Origin: Pseudomonadota bacterium
Lineage (GTDB): Bacteria; Pseudomonadota; Gammaproteobacteria; Francisellales; Francisellaceae
Direction of reading: 5' to 3'
NCBI GenBank assembly: GCA_027621155.1
Contig: JAQCCA010000002.1
Coordinates: 1 to 42,156 of the forward strand
DNA length: 42,156 nt
Shown here: in pieces, positions 1 through 10,158 of the stretch
Layout: each line of letters starts with the position of its first letter
How positions within the stretch are numbered: position 1 is the stretch's first letter
Made by a program: the position numbers and the translations under genes
Notes under the pieces: model-generated
The model's input: only the letters and a program-made list of their open reading frames with translations
Databases searched by the model: none
What the model was told of the DNA's origin: nothing

Positions 1-2
1 CG

Positions 3-995
3 CATTCTGGTTCGCAAGCAAATGCTGCCGTTTATTTTGCGCTTTTGCAACCAGGAGACACTGTGCTTGGCATGTCTTTAGCGCATGGTGGACATTTAAC
101 ACATGGCGCTAAGGTCAGTTTCTCAGGGAAATTATTCAATGCCATTCAATATGGTTTAGATCCACAAACCGGTGATATTGATTATGCAGAAGTGGCGCGT
201 TTAGCGAAAGAGCATAAACCAAAGATGATTATCGCCGGATTCTCTGCATTTTCAGGGATTGTTGATTGGGCGCGCTTTAGAAAAATCGCCGATGAAGTCG
301 GGGCTTATTTGATGGTTGATATGGCGCATGTTGCAGGTTTAATTGCTGCAGGTGTTTATCCAAATCCCGTTCCATTTGCTGATGTGGTGACTAGTACAAC
401 ACATAAGACATTGCGTGGACCACGTGGTGGAATTATTTTGGCTAAGTCAAACCCCGAGCTTGAGAAAAAATTCCAATCAATTGTTTTCCCTGGCACACAA
501 GGTGGACCATTGATGCATGTCATCGCTGCCAAAGCAGTTGCCTTTAAAGAAGCATTGCAACCTGAGTTTAAAACTTATCAGCAACAAGTGGTTAAGAATG
601 CTAAAAAAATGGCAGAAGTGTTAATGTCGCGTGGTGTTGATGTCGTCTCAAAGGGCACTGAGAATCATTTGATTTTAATTGATCTAATCAGTAAAGGTAT
701 TACAGGTAAAGATGTTGAAGCTGCTTTGGGACGCGCAAATATCACTGTTAATAAAAATTCAGTGCCGAATGATCCACGTTCTCCTTTTGTCACCAGTGGC
801 TTACGCATTGGTACACCGGCCATTACCACGCGTGGTTTAAAAGAAGATGAGTGTGCGCAAATCGCGCATTGGATGTGTGACATTATCGATGATCTTGGCA
901 ATGAAGCAAAAGAGCAGGAAATCAAACAAAAAGTTGTAGCACTTTGTGCTAAATTCCCTGTTTATTCAGAAGACAAAGCAACTGAATCTGCGTAG
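3..995 (+). CDS. glyA: Serine hydroxymethyltransferase, 5'-truncated by the window edge
   Basis: Frame is open from the window edge ([35 protein letters not shown]...), with the PLP-lysine motif [15 protein letters not shown]. Stop TAG at 993-995. Confidence 0.97.
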   Translation, partial: HSGSQANAAVYFALLQPGDTVLGMSLAHGGHLTHGAKVSFSGKLFNAIQYGLDPQTGDIDYAEVARLAKEHKPKMIIAGFSAFSGIVDWARFRKIADEVGAYLMVDMAHVAGLIAAGVYPNPVPFADVVTSTTHKTLRGPRGGIILAKSNPELEKKFQSIVFPGTQGGPLMHVIAAKAVAFKEALQPEFKTYQQQVVKNAKKMAEVLMSRGVDVVSKGTENHLILIDLISKGITGKDVEAALGRANITVNKNSVPNDPRSPFVTSGLRIGTPAITTRGLKEDECAQIAHWMCDIIDDLGNEAKEQEIKQKVVALCAKFPVYSEDKATESA

Positions 996-1030
996 CTAAG
1001 TACCAATGCAAATATTATCAGGTATTTTTT

Positions 1031-1094
1031 GGATTCTCGGATCAAGTCCGAGAATGACCACGAATCGTCATATTCGGGCTTGACCCGAATATCC
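1031..1094. repeat. Two head-to-head palindromic repeat units (GGATTCTCGGATCAAGTCCGAGAATGAC / GTCATATTCGGGCTTGACCCGAATATCC) between convergent genes; possible bidirectional terminator
   Basis: Each unit is a perfect hairpin (TTCTCGGA-TCAAG-TCCGAGAA; ATATTCGGG-CTTGA-CCCGAATAT). The second is a diverged reverse complement of the first. Confidence 0.8.
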
Positions 1095-1111
1095 ATTATT
1101 ACCAAAAACTA

Positions 1112-2320
1112 TTATTTAGGTACTTCTTTCTGCTCAGGATGATAATACTTTGGGGTAAAGTTAATCCCATATTTTACATACATCCACATTTTAGAGACAA
1201 AGGCTTGTAACTCAGGTGGATGCATACTTAATACATACATTTTCTTAATCATGGCTTCTGTTGGGTTAACGTTAGGGTCTTTGAATAAATCATTCAAATA
1301 TTGACTGTTATCAACAACACCGTTGGGTTGATAAATATAATTGCTATTCATTGCAGCAACATAAGGATCCATATTAAAGTTTAAAAAAGCATAGGCAGCA
1401 TCAAGGTTTTTAGCACCCTTAGGAATCATCAGCATATCAAACCAGATATTTGTTCCTTCTGCGGGTAAGACATATTTTAAGATTTGATCGGGGTTGATCT
1501 CTTTAGCGCGCTCAACCGAACGGACAACGTCACCTGAGTAGCCCATAACGACGCATAAATTACCGGCAGTAAAGTCATTTTGATATTTATTGCTGTCAAA
1601 GTATTTGATATAAGGACGCACATTTTTTATTAAATACAGCGCTGCTTTTTCATAAGCTGCCTTATCAGTGGTGTTAGGGTCAATGCCTGCATAGTAAAAA
1701 TAATTGCCAAATACCTGTTCAGGCTCATCAAGCATTGAAACGCCACATTTGGATAGCGTTTTAAGATACTTTGGATCAAATAAGTATTTCCAGCTGTTTG
1801 GCACAACAGAGTGTCCAAAGACTTTGGCGACTTCTTTGACATTATAGGCAATGCCCGTCGTACCATAGGTATAGACAACAGCATAATTATTACCGGGGTC
1901 ATTAATCTCAGAAATCTTATCATAAATGGCTTTATTGCGATGTGCCCAGTTGGGCAGTTTGCTTTTATCAAGCTGAATGAGCGCATGTGATTTGATCTCA
2001 CTTGGTAGGTAAAGTGCACCTTGCTCAATAACATCAAACCCAGAGGCACCAGTCATCACCTTGGCGCGTGTCATATTATCATCGGTGGTATAGCTTAAAC
2101 GCACACGGGTATTAGAAAGCTTGCTAAAGCATGGGATAAGATCCGGTGACATATAATCTGCCCAATTTGTAAAGTTAAGCGTCTTTTTGGTTTTAAATGG
2201 GGTAATGGGTGAGCTTAATAATTTTTCATTACATTGAAAATCAGCAGCAGCCAGTAAGCCAGAACAGCCAATAAATAGTGCAACAATATATGAAGTCTTT
2301 TTAAGTTTCGTCAATAACAT
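1112..2320 (-). CDS. Periplasmic polyamine-binding protein (PotD/PotF-like ABC solute-binding protein)
   Basis: Signal peptide; LNFTNWADYMSPDLIPCFSK, AKVMTGASGFDVI and GYSGDVVRSVERAKE are typical of PotD/PotF proteins. Confidence 0.88.
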   Translation of the reverse strand: MLLTKLKKTSYIVALFIGCSGLLAAADFQCNEKLLSSPITPFKTKKTLNFTNWADYMSPDLIPCFSKLSNTRVRLSYTTDDNMTRAKVMTGASGFDVIEQGALYLPSEIKSHALIQLDKSKLPNWAHRNKAIYDKISEINDPGNNYAVVYTYGTTGIAYNVKEVAKVFGHSVVPNSWKYLFDPKYLKTLSKCGVSMLDEPEQVFGNYFYYAGIDPNTTDKAAYEKAALYLIKNVRPYIKYFDSNKYQNDFTAGNLCVVMGYSGDVVRSVERAKEINPDQILKYVLPAEGTNIWFDMLMIPKGAKNLDAAYAFLNFNMDPYVAAMNSNYIYQPNGVVDNSQYLNDLFKDPNVNPTEAMIKKMYVLSMHPPELQAFVSKMWMYVKYGINFTPKYYHPEQKEVPK

Positions 2321-2472
2321 AACAAAGCCCGCAAAGTTATAAAATTAAAATATTGGGCTATTGTAGCGATAAGTGACAGCACTTGATAGAACTTATTGTT
2401 TGTTATGCTGTTTAATGAAAATATTTAGCAACTAAGTGATTTCAGTGATACTCATTAGGAAGCTAATCTGAT

Positions 2473-2547
2473 TGGAGCGGGAAACGAGGTTCGAACTCGC
2501 GACCCCAACCTTGGCAAGGTTGTGCTCTACCACTGAGCTATTCCCGC
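2473..2547 (-). tRNA. tRNA-Gly (anticodon GCC)
   Basis: Reverse complement GCGGGAATAGCTCAGTGGTAGAGCACAACCTTGCCAAGGTTGGGGTCGCGAGTTCGAACCTCGTTTCCCGCTCCA folds as a cloverleaf with encoded CCA. Confidence 0.96.
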
Positions 2548-2554
2548 TTGAATA

Positions 2555-2631
2555 TGGCGCACCCGGAAGGATTCGAACCTCCGACCGCCTGGTTCGTAGC
2601 CAGGTACTCTATCCAGCTGAGCTACGGGTGC
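2555..2631 (-). tRNA. tRNA-Arg (anticodon ACG)
   Basis: Reverse complement GCACCCGTAGCTCAGCTGGATAGAGTACCTGGCTACGAACCAGGCGGTCGGAGGTTCGAATCCTTCCGGGTGCGCCA is a cloverleaf; loop CTACGAA. Confidence 0.96.
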
Positions 2632-2778
2632 GTATTGAGTTTTTAACTGTTTCGTGAAAACGAGGTGCATGATAGTGCTTTGCTGCACCCCTGTCAATGT
2701 CAAAGTAAAGATAAATTAAAAATATTTGGCTTTTTTTGCTTTGAAATTAACAGCTGTTTTATTGTTGATCATTGCTGT

Positions 2779-4059
2779 TTAAACTTGCGCCACTAAACGC
2801 AGTTCATTCAACACTTTGGTCATAATGCTAAGTGCTTGAGTGAGCTCATTATCACTGATATTCAAAGGACACAATAGCCGTAAAACATGTTTATGACTGC
2901 CTGAGCTTAATAAAATCAATCCATGATGCAATGACTGATCAATAAAGCGCTTTAGCATCGTTGGGTTGGGTTGATTATTATGATCGATAAACTCAATACC
3001 GATCATCGCACCAAGTCCTCTGACATCACCAATAAAGTCACAGGTTTTCTTATGCTCATTAAAAAAGTCACGTAATACTTGACCAAGGTGCATAGCTTGA
3101 TCAGCAAGATTTTCTTCTTTAAATATTTCAAGAGAAGCAAGTGCTGCGGCACATGCAATAGGATTGCCTGAATTAGTACCACCCAAGGATGCTGTGGGCA
3201 TGTCTTTAAGCAGGGATTTTTTGATGGTTAGTGCACTTAATGGTAAGCCAGAAGCCAGTGATTTACCCATCACTAAAATATCGGGGGCACAATGATAATG
3301 TTCCATCGCAAAAAGCTTACCCGTGCGACAAAAGCCACTTTGGATCTCGTCAGCAATCATCACAATTCCATGCTCATTGCAAAGGTGGCGCAAATATTGC
3401 ATAGCTTCAATACTTGCCGGAATAAAGCCACCTTCGCCAAGCTCAGGCTCGATAATAATCGCAGCAATATCCTCTAACGCAACCTGATTCGCGATTAAAT
3501 CATTAATTAATGATTTAAAGTGATTAAGATCGCAATTCATGTCAGGGTAGGGCAGGCGATAAATGTTATTAAAAAGCTCACCAAAACCCTGTTTATAAGG
3601 TTTGACTTTAGCAGTTAAAGACATGCTCATAAAGGTTCGACCATGGAAAGCGCCGTCAAAGCAAAGTACGGCTTGGCGCTTTGTGGAGAAGCGCGCAACT
3701 TTAATGGCATTCTCAACTGCTTCAGTACCACTATTGCAAAGCATGGTTTGCTTTGCAAAGTCACCAGGCGTTAAGGTATTTAAGGCTTGAGCAAGCTTTA
3801 AATAAGGCTCATGAATCATCACATGAAAGCATGGCTGGATAAATTCATTGGCTTGCTTGGTGATCGCTTCAACCACTTTGGGATGATTGTGCCCGATGTT
3901 CATAGCGCCAATACCTGCGGCAAAGTCGACATAGGTTTTACCATTAACATCAGTTAAGGTTGCACCTTGTGCCTTTTTAACGCATAGCTTGGTATTATTA
4001 CCAAGTGCTTGAGGAACCTCGCTTTCACGTAGTTGCCATAATGATTCGTTATTCATCAT
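2779..4059 (-). CDS. Class III PLP aminotransferase (GabT/DavT-like)
   Basis: DVNGKTYVDFAAGIGAMNIGHNHP, CNSGTEAVENAIKVAR, FHGRT, ADEIQSGFCRTGK and the lysine motif MGKSLASGLPLS. Confidence 0.93.
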   Translation of the reverse strand: MMNNESLWQLRESEVPQALGNNTKLCVKKAQGATLTDVNGKTYVDFAAGIGAMNIGHNHPKVVEAITKQANEFIQPCFHVMIHEPYLKLAQALNTLTPGDFAKQTMLCNSGTEAVENAIKVARFSTKRQAVLCFDGAFHGRTFMSMSLTAKVKPYKQGFGELFNNIYRLPYPDMNCDLNHFKSLINDLIANQVALEDIAAIIIEPELGEGGFIPASIEAMQYLRHLCNEHGIVMIADEIQSGFCRTGKLFAMEHYHCAPDILVMGKSLASGLPLSALTIKKSLLKDMPTASLGGTNSGNPIACAAALASLEIFKEENLADQAMHLGQVLRDFFNEHKKTCDFIGDVRGLGAMIGIEFIDHNNQPNPTMLKRFIDQSLHHGLILLSSGSHKHVLRLLCPLNISDNELTQALSIMTKVLNELRLVAQV

Positions 4060-4067
4060 AACCTCGA

Positions 4068-4871
4068 TTATGCATTAACATTAGTGCTTTCAAAGATCTT
4101 ATCAGCAGAAGCTGCCACAAATCCTTGATAAAGCTTACCTGTGTGATCTGGGTAGCGTTTAGCAAATTCATAATAGCAGCATGGAATTTCCTTTTCGCCT
4201 TCAGTAAACTCAACCTTAATCATGCCTGATTTAGTACTTGATTGTTCAAGCAAATCGCGAGGTGTACCCTTGACTTCACCGCCTGAGCTATTTAAATCAA
4301 AGCCTTGACCTTTAAGGAAAGTATTGACTTCATGGACTTCATCAAACTGATCTAACGCATTGATGAAAACGGTAAAGTGATTCGCTCTAAACCCAAAGAC
4401 ATAGAACCATGCTGCATATTCAGATTCAGCTAATAGTTTTTGGTAAACTTCATGACTTGGTTTGCCCCAAGAATTGCCAGATAGTAATAACTTTTGAGGG
4501 TGATCAAGCAAAGCTTGAGGGATTTTGTCAATGCACTCTTTAATGGTTTGTTGTGCGAAAGGACTTAACTGTTCAAGTAATAACTGGCTGATAAAAATTT
4601 TAGGCTGTGATGAGTCGCTATACTCATAATGCTTAGCATAAAGTTTCTTGGCTTCAAAATGATAATCACCATTTTCAAAATAGCCTTCAGCAATAAAAGG
4701 TTTAGCTAATACATCAAGATTAATACGTGGATCATTAATCGTTCGTAGTGCAATATGGTCATTAATCACTTGTGCATTATGATCACAAAAAAGATCATAA
4801 ATTTTCTGCACATGTGGGTTTGTGTCAACGTATTGTTGCCATAAGTCGTCTAAAATGATGATATGTGACAT
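4068..4871 (-). CDS. DUF1338-family protein (2-oxoadipate dioxygenase/decarboxylase, HglS/YdcJ-like)
   Basis: DHIALRTINDPRINLDVLA, FRANHFTVFINALDQFDEVHEVNTFLKGQGFDLNSSGGEVKGTP, YEFAKRYPD. ATG at 4871 is preceded by GGAGAAT; the longer ORF start at 4916 is unlikely. Confidence 0.82.
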   Translation of the reverse strand: MSHIIILDDLWQQYVDTNPHVQKIYDLFCDHNAQVINDHIALRTINDPRINLDVLAKPFIAEGYFENGDYHFEAKKLYAKHYEYSDSSQPKIFISQLLLEQLSPFAQQTIKECIDKIPQALLDHPQKLLLSGNSWGKPSHEVYQKLLAESEYAAWFYVFGFRANHFTVFINALDQFDEVHEVNTFLKGQGFDLNSSGGEVKGTPRDLLEQSSTKSGMIKVEFTEGEKEIPCCYYEFAKRYPDHTGKLYQGFVAASADKIFESTNVNA

Positions 4872-4881
4872 GGTTATTCTC

Positions 4882-6381
4882 CTACTCTGTAAGTGAAAAT
4901 TTGATTCCTTGTGCAAGAGGTAATTCCTTGCTCCAATTCATGGTAACGGTTTGGCGACGCATATAGGCTTTCCATGCGTCAGATCCAGCTTCACGCCCGC
5001 CACCGGTGTGTTTCTCGCCACCAAAAGCGCCACCAATTTCAGCGCCTGATGTACCAATGTTGACATTGGCAATACCGCAATCACTGCCGGCATATGATAA
5101 AAATTGTTCAGAATGATCAATACGTTGCGTGAAAATGGCAGATGATAAGCCGTGATCGACTTGGTTATTGATTTTAATTGCATGCTCAATATCATCAAAT
5201 GGCATCACAAATAAAATAGGGCAGAAGTTCTCTTGATTAACAATATCCCAGTCAGGTTTAGCTTCGATGATTGTCGGCTCGACATAGTTGCCTGGCTTGT
5301 TAATCACATTGCCACCAAAAAGGATATTGCCACCTAACTCTTTAGCGCGAGCAACTGCTTTTTGATAAATCCCAACAAGGTTTTGATCAATCAAAGGTCC
5401 CATAAGGTTGTTAGTATCTAGTGGATCACCAACAGTGATTTGCTTGTAGGCATTTTGTAGGCGTTTGATAACATCTTTATAGATGTTCTGGTGTACAAGC
5501 AAACGACGTAATGATGTACAGCGTTGTCCCGCTGTGCCAACTGCACCAAAGACAACGGCAGGAATCGCTAATTTTAAATCAGCAGATTCATCAATGATTG
5601 CGGCATTATTACCACCTAATTCAAGCAGTGATTTACCAAAGCGCTCAGCAACACGTGCACCAACCTCGCGTCCCACGGCAGTGGAGCCGGTGAATGACAT
5701 CAGTGCTATGCGCTGATCAGCAACCAGTGCTTTAGAAACATCAACACTTTTTGAAACCACGGATGTGAAGACATTCGGGAAGTTATGTGCTTTGGTCACG
5801 CGATCACAAATCTCTTGAATTGCTAAGGCACAAAGTGGTGTTTTAGGTGAGGGATTCCAAACAACTGTATTACCACAAATTGCCGCAATAAAAGCATTCC
5901 ATGACCAAACAGCGACAGGGAAGTTATACGCTGAGATCACACCGACAACACCAAGCGGGTGCCATTGTTCAAACATGCGATGATCTGGACGCTCTGAATG
6001 CATTGATTTGCCATACAGCATACGCGCCTGACCAACGGCAAAATCAGCCATATCAATCATCTCTTGTACTTCGCCATCACCTTCTTGTTTGGATTTACCC
6101 ATTTCAAGGGATACAAGACTGCCTAATTGGTCTTTATGCTTTCTTAACTCTTCACCAATTAAACGCACGAGTTCAGCGCGTTGTGGCGCTGGGATCTTGC
6201 GCCATTTTGTAAACGCATTTTGCGCTTCAGTAATGGTTTGCTGTAAATGTGACACACCTAAGCTTGGCACCTTAGCCAATAACTCATTATTGGCAGGGTT
6301 GAAGCTTTCAATATATTCACCAGTGTTGTGCTTGGCAGCGTATTGGCTTAGTTGTTCTGTGTAGCTTGTCATGCAAGTCAT
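4882..6381 (-). CDS. amaB: NAD-dependent aldehyde dehydrogenase, ALDH7/alpha-aminoadipic semialdehyde dehydrogenase type
   Basis: [99 protein letters not shown] (ALDH7-type C-terminus). A second ATG at 6372 is possible. Confidence 0.88.
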   Translation of the reverse strand: MTCMTSYTEQLSQYAAKHNTGEYIESFNPANNELLAKVPSLGVSHLQQTITEAQNAFTKWRKIPAPQRAELVRLIGEELRKHKDQLGSLVSLEMGKSKQEGDGEVQEMIDMADFAVGQARMLYGKSMHSERPDHRMFEQWHPLGVVGVISAYNFPVAVWSWNAFIAAICGNTVVWNPSPKTPLCALAIQEICDRVTKAHNFPNVFTSVVSKSVDVSKALVADQRIALMSFTGSTAVGREVGARVAERFGKSLLELGGNNAAIIDESADLKLAIPAVVFGAVGTAGQRCTSLRRLLVHQNIYKDVIKRLQNAYKQITVGDPLDTNNLMGPLIDQNLVGIYQKAVARAKELGGNILFGGNVINKPGNYVEPTIIEAKPDWDIVNQENFCPILFVMPFDDIEHAIKINNQVDHGLSSAIFTQRIDHSEQFLSYAGSDCGIANVNIGTSGAEIGGAFGGEKHTGGGREAGSDAWKAYMRRQTVTMNWSKELPLAQGIKFSLTE

Positions 6382-6413
6382 TGTATTATGTTCTCCAATT
6401 TCGTTGATTACAT

Positions 6414-7574
6414 TTAGATATATTCTCTTTTGCTTGGATTAGTAGCAAGCTCAGGCTTTGGGTTGTCAGCGCAGTTGTCTAAAAAATTATAGCGATAGTA
6501 ATGCCCAAAGCGATTATCCATCATTTGTGCCAAGGTAATATCTTCTTGCTTAGCAAAACCTGCTTTAAAATGCGCTTGTTTTAATGCAAGGTCAATGGTG
6601 ACACATAGACCACAGGCTGTTGTTAATTGCAAAGCACTCCACTTTTGTCCAAAGGCTTCTTGTGAGTGGTATTTCTTAGCAAAATGACGTTCACTATAAA
6701 CGCCATTAATTGTGCCTTCAACAGAAACATAGACCAAGACCACATCGTCTTCAACGCGCGGAATGGCATTGTTGAATATCTCACATAAAAGCTCTTGTTT
6801 GTTCTTAAGCTTAAGGTCATTAATTAAGAAGCGTAACTTCTCACAATGTCCTGGGTAACGCACACTTTTGTAGTTGATATTACGTACTTTTCCTTTATAA
6901 GTGTCTTTGAGTGAGCCAATACCGCCTGAGGTATTAAATGCTTCATACGTTAGCCCATCAATTTTAATTGTCTCAAGATCATCAAGTGGCTCGATCGTAA
7001 CATTTTTGAAATCTTCAATTGCTTCACATGGCTTGACATATTCATTGATCAAGCCTTCGGTTGACCAAGTCAGTGCATATTGCAGTGGGTGGCTGATATT
7101 AACCGGTAGCGCACCCACACGCATTTTGACTGTTTCGGCTTCATCAAAAAGCTTAACAAGATCATTAGTGACAACACTGATAAAGCCAGGTGCTAAACCG
7201 CATTGTGGCGCGAAAACTTTGTCGCTATTTTGCGAAAGTGTCTCAACATATTTTGTTGTTTCAACATCTTCAGTTAGATCAAAATAATTGGTATCACAAG
7301 CTTTCGCCATTTCAGCTACTTTTTTGGTTAAGAAATAAGGCAGAGCAGCAGCTAGTGCCGTAATGTTATGCTCTTTGATATACGCTTTAACATTATCTTC
7401 TTTCATAATGTCCAATACGCAGTGTGTTAGGTTATGCGCCTGTTTACCAAGGGTTAAAGGCTTTCTATCGGCTTGAATATCAGCAATATGCACATGATAA
7501 TCACCACTTGATGCAAGCATAGCACCAGTAAGTAAACCTACTCTACCACTACCAAATATAAGTATATTGATCAT
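6414..7574 (-). CDS. Saccharopine dehydrogenase family protein, most like L-lysine 6-dehydrogenase
   Basis: Rossmann N-terminus [44 protein letters not shown] and [16 protein letters not shown] resemble recalled lysine 6-dehydrogenase/saccharopine reductase motifs. Length 386 aa. Confidence 0.8.
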   Translation of the reverse strand: MINILIFGSGRVGLLTGAMLASSGDYHVHIADIQADRKPLTLGKQAHNLTHCVLDIMKEDNVKAYIKEHNITALAAALPYFLTKKVAEMAKACDTNYFDLTEDVETTKYVETLSQNSDKVFAPQCGLAPGFISVVTNDLVKLFDEAETVKMRVGALPVNISHPLQYALTWSTEGLINEYVKPCEAIEDFKNVTIEPLDDLETIKIDGLTYEAFNTSGGIGSLKDTYKGKVRNINYKSVRYPGHCEKLRFLINDLKLKNKQELLCEIFNNAIPRVEDDVVLVYVSVEGTINGVYSERHFAKKYHSQEAFGQKWSALQLTTACGLCVTIDLALKQAHFKAGFAKQEDITLAQMMDNRFGHYYRYNFLDNCADNPKPELATNPSKREYI

Positions 7575-7816
7575 TAGAATCCTCCTTTTGCTTTGTATTT
7601 ACGTTGCTTATCTTAAATTTAAGAATAGGCTGCTTTAATGTTTTTTGGTTAATAAGTTTCATTTAAGCGCATCCTTTTCGCCGAAATAGTTATTAATGAT
7701 ACCTAAATGATGAAGTTATTTTACATATTGACAGTATTGTTGCAATCAAAATTCAGCAAAATTTAACACGCTTTTTTCGTAAAAGCGCTTTATCTTCACT
7801 ATGCTAAGAGCATTGT

Positions 7817-9940
7817 TTGTTATTTGAACTTTTTATGCATAGACGTTTGGGTTTTTCTTTGGTCATTCTGTTGCTATTGCTTATCACAATGCATGGGCTT
7901 TGGGTGCTTTATGGCTATGCTAAGAAATATCCTGAGAATCAATTAAATAAGAAAATCATGATTGAGGGTGTTGTTGCTAGTTTGATTGATCGTGATAAAG
8001 CGGTCAGTAAATTTCTGTTTGCAACAAAGGATGGTTTGATTCGCTTGAGTTTGTATCCAAATAAAAACCTAAAACCATGGCAGTTAACGCCAGGTTCGCG
8101 TTGGCGCTTATATGTTAAATTACAAATGGCAAAAGGCTTTAGTAATCCAGGGGTTTTTAACTATGCCAATTGGCTTAAACGTCAGCAAGTTAAGGCAGTT
8201 GGTTATGTGAGCACAACTGAAAAAGCACAATTTCGCGGGATCGATTATCGCTATTTTGTTGAGCGCTTGCGTTATCGGATTGAACGCATACTGCAAAAAA
8301 CGATTAAAGATAAACAATTAAGAGCATTAGCTAGTGCATTGTTAATAGGTAATAAAAATGAACTTACGCTTGAGGATAAGCGCCTTTTTCAGCAAACAGG
8401 CACATCACACCTGATTGCGATCTCAGGGCTTCATATCGGCATGATTGCATTATTTGCTTTTTGTTTATTACGCGTTTTATGGTCTTGCTCAGTGCGTTTA
8501 TGCCAGTGGTTGCCAGCGCAAAAGGCAGGATTGATTGCCGCTGTTATCAGTGCCTTTGGTTATAGTTTATTAGCCGGTTTTGCTATCCCTACGGAACGCG
8601 CTTTTATTATGGTGCTTGTTTTTTCTGTTGGGCTTTTTATCAATCGCAAGATCAATAGCTTTTATTTATTGCTTATGGCGGGCGTTATTATTGTCTTGTG
8701 GCAGCCTTTGTCGTTATTTGAACCAGGATTTTGGCTATCATTTATGGCAGTTTTCTTTTTAATTATAATTAATCGCAGCTTATTATCACTTGCTAAGTTT
8801 AAGCGGTATCTTTTGATTCAATTATTGTTAATGATTCTGCTAATTCCGCTGACTATTTTCTGGTTTCAAGGTTTTAGTATGGTTGGCGTTATTGCCAATT
8901 TGGTTGCAATTCCATGGGTGAGCTTTTTAGTGGTGCCAAGCTTGTTTATTAATCTGCTGTTATTATTATTCGGCATAAATCTTTGGTTTATCAGTGCGTA
9001 TTTTATTCAATTTTTGGTGCTATGGCTTAATCTTCTACCTGTTGATATGTTGTTCTTTTATTGGCATAGCATCTCAATGTTAGCGGTGATTAGTGCAGTT
9101 ATTGGCTTAACGTTGCTGCTTTTCCCTTTACCATGGTATTTACGTGTATTAAGTATTGCACTCTTTCTGCCAATTTTTCAAAAAGCGCGCTTATCTTCAG
9201 ATGTGGCGTTTAAAATGACCGTTCTTGATGTTGGGCAAGGTCTGGCAATTGTGATTCAAACGCCAGAGACGGTCGTTGTTTATGATACTGCAGGTGGCAA
9301 TGGTAAGAAATTTATTATCGCTGAGCAAACGCTTATCCCTTATCTTAAACATCAAGGTATTCATCATATCGATACGCTCATTATCAGTCACAAAGATAAA
9401 GATCACAGTGGTGGTTTGGAGCATATGCTTAATGAATTTACGGTAACGAATATATTCAGTAATGAAAAGATCAGTGATGTTAATTCAGAAATTTGTCATG
9501 AGAGTTTACAGTGGCAAGTTCATGGTGTGAGTTTTCAATTTCTGACTGCTAATCATCTTAAGGGTAACAATGGCTCTTGTGTGTTAAAGGTAAATTTTAA
9601 TGATCAATCCGTTTTGTTAACGGGCGATATTTACAAAACAGCTGAGCGTCATCTACTTAATAATCATCGCAGATTATTGCCATCGACTATTTTGCTTGCA
9701 CCGCACCATGGCAGCTCAAGTTCGTCATCTAAAGACTTTATTGAAGCAGTGAGCCCAAAATACGTGATTTTTAGCAGTGGCAAGCATGATGGCTTTAAAC
9801 ATCCGCATAGTGAAGTGGTGCAAAATTATCAAGCTGCAGGTATAAAAATATTAAATACCGCACAAAATGGTGCAATCACGGCTATATTTAAAGATAATGG
9901 CGAGCTAGTGATAGAAACAAATAAAACTGAAGAAGAGTAA
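7817..9940 (+). CDS. comEC: DNA internalization competence protein ComEC/Rec2
   Basis: Competence domain (TGTSHLIAISGLHIGMIA) plus metallo-beta-lactamase domain (VLDVGQGLAIVIQT, ISHKDKDHSGG, LLTGDIYKTAE, LAPHHGS). The true start may be the ATG at 7835. Confidence 0.95.
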   Translation: MLFELFMHRRLGFSLVILLLLLITMHGLWVLYGYAKKYPENQLNKKIMIEGVVASLIDRDKAVSKFLFATKDGLIRLSLYPNKNLKPWQLTPGSRWRLYVKLQMAKGFSNPGVFNYANWLKRQQVKAVGYVSTTEKAQFRGIDYRYFVERLRYRIERILQKTIKDKQLRALASALLIGNKNELTLEDKRLFQQTGTSHLIAISGLHIGMIALFAFCLLRVLWSCSVRLCQWLPAQKAGLIAAVISAFGYSLLAGFAIPTERAFIMVLVFSVGLFINRKINSFYLLLMAGVIIVLWQPLSLFEPGFWLSFMAVFFLIIINRSLLSLAKFKRYLLIQLLLMILLIPLTIFWFQGFSMVGVIANLVAIPWVSFLVVPSLFINLLLLLFGINLWFISAYFIQFLVLWLNLLPVDMLFFYWHSISMLAVISAVIGLTLLLFPLPWYLRVLSIALFLPIFQKARLSSDVAFKMTVLDVGQGLAIVIQTPETVVVYDTAGGNGKKFIIAEQTLIPYLKHQGIHHIDTLIISHKDKDHSGGLEHMLNEFTVTNIFSNEKISDVNSEICHESLQWQVHGVSFQFLTANHLKGNNGSCVLKVNFNDQSVLLTGDIYKTAERHLLNNHRRLLPSTILLAPHHGSSSSSSKDFIEAVSPKYVIFSSGKHDGFKHPHSEVVQNYQAAGIKILNTAQNGAITAIFKDNGELVIETNKTEEE

Positions 9941-9981
9941 ATAATTGGAGTTACGCATTTTTTAAAAAACTATGATTTAGA

Positions 9982-10095
9982 AACACCCCGTCAGTCTGCG
10001 ACTGCCACCCCTCTTGCAAAGAGGGGAATTGGGCAATGGTGATTTTATATTCCCCTCTTAGAAAGAGGGGTGCCGAACTTGTGAGGCGGGGTGTT
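9982..10095 (+). repeat. 114-bp interspersed palindromic repeat, copy A
   Basis: AACACCCCGTCAGTCTGCGACTGCCACCCCTCTTGCAAAGAGGGGAATT...CCCCTCTTAGAAAGAGGGGTGCCGAACTTGTGAGGCGGGGTGTT. Inverted ~91% identical copy at 14383-14496 by hand alignment. Confidence 0.88.
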
Positions 10096-10158
10096 AAAAT
10101 AGAAAAAATGTGGGGCTCCAGCTAAAACAAAACTAAAAGAAAAAACTGGAGAGCAGGT

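Noticed and set aside
2472-2657. 61-aa plus-strand ORF (MERETRFELATPTLARLCSTTELFPL...)
   Set aside because: It is the antisense translation of the tRNA-Gly and tRNA-Arg genes, a common annotation artefact.
7769-7787. CGCTTTT-TTCGT-AAAAGCG hairpin before comEC
   Set aside because: Only a 7-bp stem in an AT-rich promoter region; cannot tell a regulator site from chance.
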